Counted from the stretch's first letter, positions 30,992 through 43,897 are shown. The stretch is DNA of 64,000 nt from Gadus chalcogrammus (GCF_026213295.1 NC_079412.1:11635898-11699897); one strand, 5' to 3'. Translations and numbers: made by a program. The notes: a model not told the origin generated them from the sequence alone.

Positions 30992-31817
30992 TTTGATTGT
31001 GAGGTTAAGCGGTGTAACCAGTTTGACACACACCTCTGCTACCCACGGTGATGCAAATAGATCATAAATATTTAGTTTTCCTTCAGGGTTGGATTCCCAC
31101 CTAGGTGAATGGCTCTGCTGTTAGAGTGACGTGAATTGTTTATTTGTTCTTAAAAAAGACTGCAAATGTTTAAATGGTATGGGAACAATGAGGGCTACAT
31201 TGTCTATTTGTGTCTATTTATTACATTATTCTATTTTAAAACCCACATGTTCAATGTTTCAAAGAAACACTGTGATCCATGAAAATGAACATTTCAGAGA
31301 CATTTACAAAAAAGGTGGATTATGGAGGCAATACAAGGTAAGGTTCAATCAGTGGAGTATTTTAAAGCAGCTATATTGTATTGTGGGTTTGTCTTAAAGC
31401 AACGTTATGGATGTTTTTTAGCATAATTTGTTTTTCAGATTTGCTGAAATTCTATTAACATTCTGGCAGTAGTCAATTAATCAAATGCTCCCACACAATA
31501 AGGGCAACTTATAGTATATGTTATCACAGGCCAATAATAAGCCCGTCCAAAAGGGAAATATTTGGAGGGTCTACCTGTCCTGCATAACTACCCTGCTCTC
31601 TCTGCCTTTTGAAAGTCTTTCGCAGGGCTACGCAGACCTATTGCTGTAGCGAGCTAGTCATGTGACTTGCGGGTGTGGCACAGGAGGGAGGGGAGGGATT
31701 GTTTCGGATGGATATTTTTCAGGATCTAGCTTCCTTGTTTTGATTGCAGGATCGCCTCAGAAATGTCAATGAACCTGAGGCCCACGATTTGGAACTAGAT
31801 TGGCATAAGGTCATTTT

Positions 31818-32416
31818 AGGCCCCGTCCACACAAAGCCGTTTTTTTGGTGAAACCGCATAAGTCTTGTGCGTTTCGGCCGACCGTCCAGATGGAGCCGGC
31901 GAATCAGGTGCCCGAAACCGCACATTTCTGAAACCACCCTCGGAGGTGGTCTATCCGGACCTATGCGGTTTCGGGTTAGGATCAGGTTAGGATTCGTGTG
32001 GACGCCTGAAACACAAAAACGTTGACGTCATTAGCCCCCCACCAGCTGGGGGACGTCAGAGTTGCGTTAAATTTTTTATTTATTATTTTATTTGTATTCT
32101 TTTTGTGGCTTTAAATATAGCCCCTTGATGAATTGAATTACTAACTCTACATTAAAAAGAATTTCTGCTCCATTTAAAAGGTTGAATCTCCTCGTGACTG
32201 AATGTTTGTATACAGCGCGCAGGCTGTGTATGCGCGCAGGCTGTATGCACTCCACTTTTTTCTGTGGAGAACCAGCGCCTTGAATATTTACTACAGCGTT
32301 TCTACAGCCTCGATGCGGTTTCGCAATGACTCCGTCTTTTTACGGAGATATTCCTGAACTGCATAAAACGAAACCGGATCGTTTTCGCCCGTTTCGGCTC
32401 CATGTGGACGGGGCCT
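31818..32416. mobile_element. non-autonomous inverted-repeat DNA element (about 599 bp)
   Basis: The ends AGGCCCCGTCCACA (31818-31831) and its exact reverse complement (32403-32416) form 14-bp perfect terminal inverted repeats, which extend to about 22 bp with three mismatches. Degenerate internal copies of the same motif occur (CGTCCAGATGGAGCCGG near 31884; GTGTGGACG near 31996). No transposase ORF. No clear target duplication was found, so the superfamily is not assigned. Confidence 0.75.
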
Positions 32417-33086
32417 CAGTCTGGCCATATGTTTGTGTAGCAAGAATCTTTAGCAAGCATGCCATTGCCAATATTGTCTTTACCCTCTTAAAATACGAAG
32501 AATATATTCTTCTAAATAATACCTATTTCATTTACTAGAAACTATTGAACTTTTGACCCTTTCATATGCCCCAGAATTTTCACAAAACGTTTTTTATTTT
32601 TCAGTGCACAGCTTATCTTTGAAAGGGTAACATATAGTTGGCCTTTCTTTCACTGTCGTCAGAAAGAATAATAATACATTCAACTTATGTCGCTTAACAA
32701 GGTGAACACAGAATAAAATAATTGAATAATAACGTATATAAGTAAAGAGATTAAATACGATAAAATAAAATAGGTAGCCAAAAAAACTGAAATAGGTTGA
32801 TAAAACAAGGTATAGTTCAAAGGAGGGAGGGAATGGAAAGAGGTTATGTGTTGAAAGGTGGGTTTTGAGGGCCTGTTTAAATGATGGGAGTGTGCTAGCC
32901 TGTCAGATGTGCTTGGTTCCAGTTCCAGTGGGAGGGTGTGGCAACATATCAAGTACATCCCACAATTAGGATGGATAATGATTATGGTTAATGTCTCAGT
33001 TCGATTTTCACTGTAGTACATCATATTCTCTGAGCATCAACCTAACTTTTTCTCAGCCATAAAGATTTTGTTAGTGATGAACCTTT

Positions 33087-33337
33087 GCTAGTGATGCTAG
33101 TGATGGTCAAGTGCTGCAGCTAGTGATAGTCAAATGTTCCTAATGCTGCAGCTAGTGATAGTCAAATGCTCCTAGTGCTGCAGCTAGTGATAGTCAAATG
33201 CTCCTAATGCTGCAGCTAGTGATAGTCAAATGCTGCTCTAGCTATTGATGGTCAAATGCTCCTGCTTCAGCTATGGTCAAAAGCTCCTGCTTCAGCTAGT
33301 GATGGTCAAATGCTCCTATGGTGATGGTCAAATGCCA
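33087..33337. repeat. minisatellite, about 32-bp unit
   Basis: Units of the type CTGCAGCTAGTGATAGTCAA followed by ATGCTCCTAATG repeat at least five times with good conservation, then decay into shorter variants (GATGGTCAAATGCTCC) toward the right. Confidence 0.85.
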
Positions 33338-35047
33338 ACACATTGTGCTGTGTAGTATAGCTTGTTAATTCACACATTTTAACGTTTTAATCTCCTGGAA
33401 GAGATGATGTGGTTGTGCTGACAGCTATCAATATCAAGACCAGCATGGTAGACTTTGTGGATGCCTTTGCTTAGGAGCACAAAATCCTGTACTGTAAACC
33501 ATACAGCATAGGTAGGGCTTCCTTACTGCCACATTACACATCACTCAACCCACACCCTTCTCTGGTATATGCTCAGAAACATCAGATATTTTGACCCCCT
33601 ATCCAATAATTCAAAAGCACTTAGGAGATAAACCATGTTCTGTATTGGATTCCATTGTACGTAAGTCATGTTTAACATGCCAAGTTAAAAGCGGTTTGAC
33701 AGACTGGTTTGTTTCAGTTCTGGTCGACATTGTTCTGATACCTGTACACACCCGACCATGTGAGTACCAAGGATCTGGATGAACGGCACAGGGTCGTTCT
33801 CAAAGTCAAATGGAAAACTGATGTGTGGATAGACATTTTATAAGAAATGATATACACCTGCTCATGTTCGAGGTAATTCAATACTAGGACAGAACTTGTT
33901 TGCTTTAGACCTGGGCTCAGGAACCTTTTCAGTTGCCACAGCCGTATAGACATTTAATAACTTGAAATGTATTTTAGGACAGCCACGTGAGAGTTTACGT
34001 AATTACAATTCAACCTTTGGGTAAGTTCATTGCAAATTCTTCATGACATTTTAGGCTGGAAAGAATTTGTCTTATTTATATTCCCTTTTCAGGCATTTCA
34101 TTATCTACTCTGATTTTAGATTTTGTTAAATAGATATTGTTCACCTGGAAATTGCCCTAGAGTTGTCCAATTGGTAAATGTAACTTTGTGTCTCAGAAAT
34201 ATATTTGCATTATAGTATCAACTATTTTGTGTTCATTTTGTTGATACAGTCTATTTTTAGACTTGTTGGTCAGCAACAACCACTGCCATATGATCTTAGC
34301 CCCTGCTCCAGAAGGTATGTTGGCCTTCATCATGGCCTATACATTGTGTAGAAGTAATATGCAATGAAGTTGTAATGAAATCAGGATAAACAAGGTTGCT
34401 GATTTATTTTGTATAATGTCATATGTATAACTTTCTCATTTAGGATTGTGGCATTTAGACGGGACATCATACCAGACTCAGCTAAGTCCTTCCATATTTT
34501 ATGGCATTTGTACTGACGAAATACTTAGTTAGAGCCTAATTCTAGGTAATCAATCAGCATACCAAATGTGCAATTTTTTTAAATGTCCAAAAAACTGCTT
34601 CCAAATAATTGTTTAAAGTTGTGTACAATTAAAATTGTTTATCACATTTATTGGGTATTATGTGTCCAAAATACTATATTACTTTATTCAGTTCAGTTGC
34701 TTTCTGAAGAGATGGTTTTGTCGTTTTAAAACCAAGGTTTCTTGAAAAATATGAAGGTAAATGTGAAGTTCAAACCAAGCATCTGGAGACTCATCAAATA
34801 CGATGGCTGAATATTGATGCAAAACCATTCAAATCTGTAGTAAAACCGACCAACCAACCCGTTTTCAAGCCATTTTCTGAAGGGGATCATTGTGGCAATA
34901 GCTCCTCCCCTTTTAGTCACATGACCACTGCATTCCTAAACCAAGCATTGGGAGTCACAGATACGCAGAGCAAAACAATCTGAAAGTTGCACCCTTTACC
35001 TGACAGTAAACAGGTACAAACTGATCGAGAGTTGGGCCGTTTCAATG

Positions 35048-35055
35048 TATAAAAG
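35048..35055 (+). promoter_or_regulatory. abtb1: TATA-like box upstream of abtb1
   Basis: TATAAAAG lies 32 nt before the ATG at 35080. If functional, transcription would start almost at the start codon, so either the 5' UTR is extremely short or the box is not used. Confidence 0.35.
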
Positions 35056-35079
35056 AGAACTGAAAACGCTGCATCGATT

Positions 35080-38000
35080 ATGGACGGATACGAGTTATTT
35101 TCCAGCTGCAAGAAGGGGGACATTTCTAGAGTCAGGTAACGACCAAATCGTTGTTGACAACTCAGTACTGCACAGTCCTGGCTCAGCTGGTTTCCGGGCT
35201 CTTTAAATATGTCATTTTATTGCGTTTTTTCTTTAAGTTTAGTGGCACCAAGACCGACTAACATACCCAATCACAATTGGGTATGTTAGTCGGAGTCCCC
35301 ATGGTCACTGTTCATGTTGTGGGACATGGCGGAGGTGACAGCTTGTTTACATTTCTCACAACACCCTTACTGCATCCATAGTGGTGAACTACGGTCATAG
35401 TGCCTTTAATTATCGCTCTCTGTTCGCTGTAGCCTATTACTCGTTCATCTCAATAGCAGTAGCAGCTACAAGCAAATGTTTACTTGCACAGCGGTAGGTG
35501 AATAATAAGTTATATGTTGCTTTTAATAACATCACGGTTTGCAGCCGTATCGTAAAAGTTTTGTTTTCGATACCAGCTTAATCAAAAAGAGTGATCGCCT
35601 TCTTTTAGTTTTCGACCAGGGCTGGCTTCTGTTGCATGTCGGTAGTTCCAAAGATGTTTACTGGTAGTAGCAGTAACATGACCGGAGGATGTATTACTAT
35701 TAATATCTGTACCGTGTGTTTGGACCAAATTTTTTACATTTATTTATTATGTATTTTAGATGTGCTTATTTTCTCTTTCAGCTTTTATTATATTGCAATA
35801 ATTTCTTACAATGCATTATTTATTTATTTATTGCAAAACACTATGTTTTTTTTCTAAAAAGGTATCTTGTTGAAGAACGAGACGTGGACATTAATTTGAG
35901 GGATAAATGGGACTGCACCCCACTGTGAGTATGACGTCATAAGATGTAACGTTATGTGGATGCTTTCTTTGCAGTTTTACCTCTATGGTTTCTACTCAAT
36001 CTATTTGTAATGTTAACCTTTGTTGTTCTTCAGGTATTGTGCTTGCCTCTGTGGTCATGAAGAACTTGTCCAGTACCTGTTGGCTCATGGTATGTAATGT
36101 CTTTAATAGGGTGTGCATGAATGTATGGTATGTGTTCACTTCAAAAAGGATGAGCCAACGGAACAGGTATGTAAAGTGTCTTTAATAGGGTGTGCATGAA
36201 TGTATGGTATGTGTTCACTTCAAAAAGGATGAGCCAAATACCCCCCAGAGGGTCAGACAAAACACAATTTAAAATCACTATATTTAAAAAACTAAGGTTT
36301 ATTTTGCATATTGTAAACATGTTTGATCAATAAATTCCCACTAATTTATCATTATTTATGCTTTTTCATCGTAATACGGTGTTCCGTTGCTGGTTGTGAC
36401 CTGGATTGGTCTCGTATAATTATCACGTTCAGAAGGTCAAGAGTGGTTCCAACTCTATGATTTCAGGTGCCAAATGCGAAGCCAACACATTCGATGGAGA
36501 GAGGTGTGTGTACGGCTCCCTGAAAGACTCTATTCGACGTCTGCTCAAAGAACACAAGTGCATTACTGCCAAAACAATGCAACGGGACTACTTTGACTAC
36601 TTCCTGCACATGTAAGGCTCAATTGCTTAGTTGTAATTAATTTGGGAATCATTCAGATAATTATGATTTGACAGTTTCCCAGCCCATCACAATAGGTGTA
36701 TTAAGTGTTTACATTGTCATGTAGTCCACTGGTTCCCAACCTTTGACTTAAGGTGTATATACACCATAGGGTCAACAAGACCTTTCGTAGAGCAAACTGT
36801 AAAAAAATATAAACATTGTAGTGGCTGAGAAAAATACATATGGCTTGCTAAGCCCTTTGACACTGTAATCATGGTGTGACACTAAATTGACATCAAGACC
36901 ATTCGCGATCCCCTTATGCAAACAGGAAAATAATTTAACACTGCCATGGCTGAGCAAATTATGCCAGATCAACTTTATACACTTTTTTTTTTTTCTGAAT
37001 TCTAACTTTGATAAAGGGCTAAAAAATCTAATGTAATTGAAAATATATAATTAGATTTTTAGACTAGAGGTCATGGCCTGTAGGAAACAGTGGAAAGAAA
37101 AAGTAAGCAATGCTGCTTATGCTCCTAGTGTTTTTTACTTAGCAAACACAAAATGACACAAAGAATCGGTGGAAACATTACAATCTAAAACGTATGATGG
37201 AATGCACAAGGCAACACTGTTTCTTAAATAATAACAAGCCATAATGATATATTTACTGAACAATATTTAGAACATATTGATTTTCAATTATCTATATAAT
37301 TGTTTATTGCATGTACCACCTGCAGTCGTAGTGGGGCAAGAAACCCAGGTAGAAAATACTTATTGAGACATAAACATAAAAGAGATGAGGGAATGCTTTG
37401 TCATGTTTGCTTTCAAATCAAGCAACAAAGACTATAGATTTTCACTAGTTGACTGGATAACCAGGCTCTCCCCAATGTAACCTATATATTCCTTGTATGC
37501 TGTTAATTTAATTTCCAGGATACTTGAGCAGGGACAGCACAGTGATGTAAAGTTCATGATCCATGGCGAGATATTCCTGGCTCACCGCTGTGTTCTCAGT
37601 GCACGATCCGAGTACTTCACGACAATGTTTGAAACCAAGTGGAAAGGAAAGAACTTGATCACACTCAAACACCCTTTGGTAAGACCTAATTGACACCAGA
37701 GTCAGCCATTTCCTTAGCCACCGGCCTTGAACTGCTGGTTTCTCTGGAAGCTAAGCATGGCCAGTCTGGTAAATCCTTGGGGCTGGTAGAGGTGTTGGAG
37801 AAACATTGAAAACTTTACCACGTTATTGCTAGTACCAGCTGACTGCCAGTTAAACACATAATGGACTTTGATAATATTCAAATGCATTTTTAAAGCTGAG
37901 TGTTTTATTGGCATCAAGCGGAATGTACTTTGCGGAAATGGAATATAATATTGTTAAGTATTTTGTATTTGTGTCAAATCCGGAAGAATCGTTGTGTTTT

Positions 38001-40474
38001 TGTTACCTGAGAATGGCTTTGGATCTCCATAGGGAGCAGGTCCTCTTCCACCGAGCCCGCCACGTTTTACCACCATGTTTCTACAGTAGCCCAGAACAGA
38101 ATAACGGCTCTAGAGAGGAGGCGTTTTCAAATAACAATGATCAAAATGTATAAATCGATTAAGGAACCTCATTACATTGGCTTGACGCTGTCGTAAAGGA
38201 TGGATAAGTTTGGATGCACCTACTGATACCATACAGGCCAGTATAGGCCACCATAGCTTTGCCTATTATATTGGAAGGAGGGGTGAGAGGAAGAGAGGGA
38301 AGGGGGGATATTCAGTCGGTTGCAATCTGCAACCTCACCGCTAGATGCCACCAAATCCTACACACTGCACCCTTAAGTGCTTTGACTATGAAGCTTGATC
38401 AAACAACTTGATAAAACAGAAGCATAATGAGATTAAAATGAAATAATTCCTTTTTACAGATAAACCCTGCAGCTTTTGGAGCGCTCCTGCAGTATATCTA
38501 CACAGGTAGATATTGAGCCTTCTTTTTCTGTCATGCCTTAAAAATTCTTGTTTGGTGTAATAATAATAATAGTTGTTCCTCGAAGGACGTATGGACATCA
38601 ACGTAAGCTTTATTGAAGACTGCAGACTGCTGGCTAAACAGTGTAAAATGGATGACCTTACAGAGGACCTTCAGCATAAATGTAAACAGGTGTATGAATA
38701 TGGTAAGAACTTGTCTTACGCTTCTTATGCATCAATATGGTTAGGTATTACATTAAGTTTGGCGATCTTTTGATTATCAGTAACTCACATCTCTTGTGCT
38801 GTTGTCTTTAATATCCTGTAGTTTCCAATAAACCTGGAATCTGTGTGAAGGTGCTTACCCTTGGACCTCACAGCGATCGGCTGCAGGACCATATGCTGCA
38901 GCTGGCAGTGGGTGCCCTGCCTGCAGAATTAAGAGTAAAGGATCAGGATATCTCGTCATGAGTGACCATGTACTTTTTTTAACATATTCAGTGAGGGCTC
39001 TTTAAGCTCATACATTTATTGTGTATTTTTAACAGGTTGGATGTGGTCAGCTTCCTTTTATCATAACCGATGACTACCCCACTTACCCGGACATTGCCTT
39101 CAAAGTGGAAGGGTACAATTTCTTATGTCACAAGGTATTTCCACCGTCAGGTTTTATCCAATGTTTTCCTGTCTTGTGACCCTGGCTTGGTTCGATGGCC
39201 GGCAAGCTGTTTATGTGTGCATGTGTTATAGGCATTTTTCTGCGTACGTAGCGACTACTTTAAAGCTATGTTGGAGGACCATTTCAGTGAGGGAGAAATA
39301 CTGACCTCCCAGCCCAACGTCCCAGTGCTCACGCTCCACAACATCTCCTATGAAGTGTTTATCTGCCTCCTTTACTACATCTACGGTGATGATACTGAGG
39401 TAAGGTCGCTCACATGGCAACACACTGCTTGCATCTGCATTCATCTAACATATCTGAAAACACTGAGCTAATAACTGGAAGTTGAAATACTGACTAGTAA
39501 CGCTTGCCAGAAGTAGTTAGCCCTCCATCGGGATATGTATCCTAAATTATTCGAATACTCCTTGCAAACACACAATGGCATTTTCTTGACAAAATTTGTT
39601 GTAAAACGTTTATGCCCTCTCACCAAAACCTTATCACCAGTATTAGGCTATGTTGAAGATGAGCAATGTCTGTATCGCCAACCAGACCCACAGCCTTTTC
39701 CAATATATGTTCTGTGCCCATACCTAACAGTACTTGACATTTAAAAATATACCAAGGGAATACCTAAGGCTGCCCAAGGTAGTTTTACATAATCATTAAT
39801 TCACGATGAATCAGTGATTTTTCTGTGTCCAGTTATTCCCCGACAACGTGCTGGACATGTTGTACGTGGCCGACATGTATCTGCTCCCAGGCCTGAAGCG
39901 CCTGTGTGGAGCCGCGCTGGCTAAGACTGTATGTGAGGACAATGTTCTGGAGATCTGGAAGACGGCCAAGCTCTTCAGCCTTTCGCGCCTGGAGGACCAG
40001 TGCAAAGAGCTGATGGCCAAGATCATAGAGAAGGTGAACGTCTCGTTCTGTGTCTGTGTTGGCACTAGGTGCTGATGCCGTGCATGATGTTTGTTTACAT
40101 TTTCTGCTGGGACTCAGAGAATATATCGCAAACACGAAACACGTACATTTGTATTTGTTTCAATTTTTCACACTGGACAAGATCATTTTGGCTTAAAATG
40201 ACCATAACACCCATTTTGCTACATCTCGCTCCACTATATTTAACCAGACATTTCTGTGTTTTCCCAGCTTGTGAATAGTGCTGAGTTTGCAGAGATGATC
40301 CAAGAGGATGCTAGGTCTGTAGTGGATCGCCAGGATATGGACTCCATCCCCCTGGTGGACGACATCCGCTACCACATCACCACTAACGTCCAGACGTACA
40401 GTGCCATCGAGGAGGCCAACCAGAAGCTGCAAGTGCTGGAGCAGCTACTGGTCAGCATCGGACTCGAGTGTTAA
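35080..40474 (+). CDS. abtb1: abtb1, ankyrin repeat and BTB/POZ domain-containing protein 1
   Basis: ABTB1 (BPOZ) is a cytosolic ankyrin/BTB adaptor, a putative CUL3 substrate receptor linked in the literature to eEF1A turnover and growth control. Exons: 35080-35135, 35862-35924, 36034-36089, 36467-36611, 37519-37678, 38460-38505, 38586-38702, 38822-38934, 39036-39134, 39232-39399, 39833-40033, 40268-40474; 1431 nt, 476 aa, almost the human length (478 from memory). It starts MDGYELFSSCKKGDISRVR. Ankyrin repeats follow (INLRDKWDCTPLYCACLCGH), then BTB-1 (HSDVKFMIHGEIFLAHRCVL, exon 5) and BTB-2 (YPDIAFKVEGYNFLCHKAFF, exons 9-10). It ends LEQLLVSIGLEC. No frameshift or premature stop. Intron 3 begins with a tandem duplication that copies the splice donor. 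Confidence 0.96.
35254..35293. repeat. 18-bp perfect palindrome with 4-nt loop in abtb1 intron 1
   Basis: The left arm 35254-35271 begins CCGACTAACATACCCAAT. The right arm 35276-35293 is its exact reverse complement, and the spacer is CACA. It lies 118 bp after the exon 1 donor. No repeat family recognised. Confidence 0.9.
36089..36237. repeat. tandem duplication of the abtb1 intron 3 start, including the splice donor
   Basis: Copy 1 is 36089-36158 and copy 2 is 36166-36237, separated by 7 nt. They are almost identical, both starting GGTATGTAA and ending GATGAGCCAA. Copy 2 therefore carries a second donor (CAG/GTATGT). Confidence 0.9.
38300..38375. mobile_element. putative dispersed fish repeat fragment in abtb1 intron 5
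   Basis: The segment around CAATCTGCAACCTCACCGCT and ATGCCACCAAATCC resembles a dispersed repeat I have seen in many fish sequences. The boundaries and class are not visible from this copy alone. Confidence 0.35.
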
Positions 40475-41745
40475 GTGTCAGCCAGGCATCGTCTTGCATA
40501 CACTGCTTTGAATGACGCTCTCCCTATTGGATCAGACCTGTCCTTTAAGTGGCCTTATGGAAGGTTTTTTAAATGTTTTGAATGGAAAATGTATAGAATT
40601 GTTGGGGAAAAAAGCGAATGCTTGAAGTTTTTGGGCTGACGTGTACTTTTTTTTCTCATTGGTCAAAGAATTCGGCAGCAAAAGCGTAGAAGTGCTTATA
40701 TTGTGTATGGTATCTATTTATGAATGCATTATGAATAAGGGTGACCAGATATCCCAGCTTTCAAGGGAAATTTGCTTGAAGGTGCTGCCCCCGGAAATGT
40801 CCACACTTAAAAATGTTATAATTGTACAAATATATTGATTGATTTTTAAAGGTTCTGGTTTACTCATCATGAATATTAATTTTGAGACAGTTGCTCATTA
40901 GGCCCGTGTCTATCTGAGAGGCTTTGATGCAAACTTTCTTCAAAGGGGTTTATCTAACCGTACAACTTTTTACCATAAGCAGGCATAACCGATCATAAAC
41001 AATGGGCTATCAATACCATATAGAATGGTATGGTATTTGAGTTGCCTACCTTAGTTCGTTTTTTTGGCTGGTTTACCAAAGCTTAAAACACATCATAGTT
41101 AAGCGTTGGGCCAGGAGTACAGCGCAATATGTTACTACAGTACTACATTTACCATGGTGAGAATAGGCTAAATGTAAATATGTCCCATTTTAGGAATAAT
41201 ATTAACTATTTTGGGGGGGGGGGGGGAACTGCCAAACTACAAATGTCACCGTTTTTCATTTGAGGAATCTGGTCACCTTATTATAAATGCATGCATTGAC
41301 TTGAACTTACTTAGCTACCTTGTTTAATGGTAGACATAGCTCTATATTATGAGTATGGCATGTATGATACACTTCTATAATACGCTGTACAAATACATTC
41401 ACTCTGCTTATTTTGGCAAACAATGCCAGTGAATTAGTCTGAATTAAGAGGTCCGTTATTTCTGAGTGATCTAGAAAAAATACTTAACATTAATGCGCTT
41501 TACCTAGGTTTTATGTAGATATGACCCCTTTTCTGACCTTTGCCTACTTTCGGGTATCTTTAACCTAGTCATAATAAACTACAATGGATGCTATCATGGC
41601 TATCATTTAAAAATACAACATATGTAGGCATTCAGGATTTCCCTCAATTGCATTAGTTAGCATGACAGCAAAACCCTTTGTATTCTTTTTTTATTTGGCA
41701 CTATCATGTAATGTATGTTGAATAAAAAGGTATATATATTTTTTT
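40475..41745 (+). other. abtb1: abtb1 3' UTR (probable)
   Basis: Non-coding sequence after the TAA at 40472-40474. AATAAA hexamers occur at 41573-41578 and 41721-41726. The second is followed by a T-rich stretch and is the better candidate end. Confidence 0.5.
41721..41726 (+). terminator. abtb1: candidate abtb1 polyadenylation signal AATAAA
   Basis: Canonical hexamer followed within 25 nt by a T-rich run. The alternative hexamer at 41573-41578 is also possible. Confidence 0.5.
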
Positions 41746-41960
41746 TTTCTTTTGTCCGATTCATTTACTATTCAGAACGGCTCCTGTAGATGGCGCTATT
41801 TCTCTTTGTATGTGCTTCATCGCTTGCAACGGCAGTGGACCTTTTTTCTGTTAAGCCAAGGTCACTGGTATGTTTTGCTAGCAATGGACTGTTTAGCTTT
41901 GCACAGATGCACTTACACGTGGTGTATTGTTGCCATTGTAAACCCCATCAGCCTGATCTG

Positions 41961-42022
41961 AAAAGGCCTGCGGAAGTACCAAAAGACCTTCAGAAGTACA
42001 AAGAGGCCTTCGGAAGTACAAA
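41961..42022. repeat. three copies of a 21-bp tandem repeat
   Basis: Three variants of AGGCCTTCGGAAGTACAAA in tandem (GCGGAAGTACC, TCAGAAGTACA, TCGGAAGTACA cores), downstream of abtb1. Confidence 0.7.
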
Positions 42023-42911
42023 CTTAATGGAGGCCTAGGCTTTAAAACAACAGTGGACAGGCTTTTTTATACAAATTGGAACAAGTTGTGCAAAACCAAA
42101 CACAATATAGGAGAGTTCCCTACATAACAGTGATTCCTATTACAAAATATTGTAATACACCATCTGTTCAGGATTAGTATACTGAAAGCCACGAATTAAG
42201 CAAAATGTGCTGCTAGTCTTGAGACCTATTATTTGGTTCTGAAGTAACTAAATAACCTATGGTTGGCTTCTAGGTGTCAAATTGCATTTCCCGTTTGCAT
42301 GTAGCAGCATGTCGACTAGTATATTTGATCAGAAAACTTTGCAAAATAGCAGCGATACAGACCAACTAACTGGAATAGCAGTTGCCATTGGAAAACTCCT
42401 TAATGTAATGTGTATACATCATTTATATTTTATAACTTTAATTATGATTTGTTCAAGATGTTACAAACATTGGTACCTCATTCACCTTCCTAAAGAGCTA
42501 TTTTTGTCTTTAAAATGGTGGGAGATTTCAGCCCACTGCATCAGTGCTTTGCGCCTGTTTTGGCCTTTTCCTTTGGAATAAACATGAATGGCTACATTGT
42601 AAGTTCCCTAGCTTGTTGTAACTAAAACCTGAACTAAGCCCAAGTGCAGAGTATGATAGGAGGCCGATCACAGCTTGCAAACAACTTCTACGTCTTTTGT
42701 TTTTCAATAACTGAGGATGTAAAATAGCTGAAATTCTTATTTTGTGTTTTTATAATTTGAACAAGGAGCCATGGGTGATTTGAATATAACATCCAAGACC
42801 AAGTTTGAATCATTTTTGCTTTGAACCACATACTACGAATGAGGAATCATTCTTGCAACAATAATAGCGTTCAATATATGCAGCTCACATGTATTAATAT
42901 CCTCATTGTGT

Positions 42912-42919
42912 ATACTGGC
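42912..42919. repeat. hAT target-site duplication, left copy (ATACTGGC)
   Basis: Identical to the 8 bases after the right end of the element at 50126-50133. Confidence 0.92.
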
Positions 42920-43449
42920 CAGGGGCGGCGCCAAGCGGTTGCTTGCCGTTGCTATAGCAACCCCAAGCAATTGCTCAGAAACCCCAGAGCAACCCCTGAT
43001 TTTTTGACAAACTCAAACAACATATTTGAAATAATGCCATTTTCCGTAAAATGGTATTAAATAAGTTCAACTAAACCTATGGCCGAATGCGGTACCCGTC
43101 ACCATACCGACCAATCCTGTCATATGAATCACCAGATTAAGTGCATAAGTGAGTAGCGTCAAAATTTCAGGGCCGTGACTGTCGTTCAAATCCAGTTCCC
43201 GAGCGTTGGGCATGCGCACACTCTGTAAGTGACATGAACAGATTAAAAAAAAACATACGCACAATTAACACAAACTATCCCAAGCAATATGTACAATATT
43301 AATTAATTATTATTTAATGTACATGAAACAATAATTTCATTAATAGCATAGTCTTACGAAAAATAAATAACATTTCAAATATGCGGACATCTCGCGGCGA
43401 GATTATCAGTCAGAGATGTTCGTTGCCGGCTCGTTGGCGCTTAAAAAAT

Positions 43450-43608
43450 ATGGACAAGTTTTTACTATTTCGAAAGAAATCAAGTTCAAACACGACTCGC
43501 GATGGCGAGGCTGAGGATGGGCTCGTTAATAGCCAGACTTGTGTTGGACTTGGTAGTTGTTCGGAGGGGGGTTATGCTGAGGTCAAGAAACGGAAGAAAA
43601 TATTGTAG
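43450..43608 (+). pseudogene. remnant N-terminus of hAT transposase
   Basis: A 52-codon ORF beginning MDKFLLFRKKSS, followed by acidic and polar residues and a basic KKRKKIL end, resembles the start of hAT transposases (MD(K/R)F(L/I)...KRK). No catalytic core follows before the Gypsy insertion or in the right flank, so it is a remnant. Confidence 0.55.
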
Positions 43609-43897
43609 CCTACACAGTTCTGAATTAGCAATACAATGTTATCACATGGTTGCTAGCAAGGTTGGTGTGTTAAACCGTATGGATAAAGTGGAATATTGCA
43701 AGAAGTCCTGTGATCAAGACATCGATTTAAGGTAGGCCGTTTGGTTATTAAGTTTGCCCGTCGCAGCATATTGACTTGGGGCCCATGTGATTTGTTTTGA
43801 AGTAGAACTAGATTATAGGTTTGGCTCATGCCAAAGGATGGGTTTATCGTAGCCTGGTATGATCCGCCCTTAATAGAAGTATTATGAAGTATAATAG

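Larger units (their letters stand above)
31030..35047. other. intergenic region between keratin and abtb1
   Basis: The keratin and abtb1 genes are divergent here. The stretch contains an inverted-repeat element (31818-32416) and a minisatellite (about 33087-33337). No coding sequence was recognised. Confidence 0.5.

Noticed and set aside
35254..35293. microRNA precursor
   Set aside because: A stem of 18 bp with a 4-nt loop is shorter than a Drosha/Dicer substrate. Kept only as an unexplained palindrome.
43450..43608. Functional hAT transposase
   Set aside because: Only 52 codons of a possible N-terminus. No catalytic core on either side of the Gypsy insertion.
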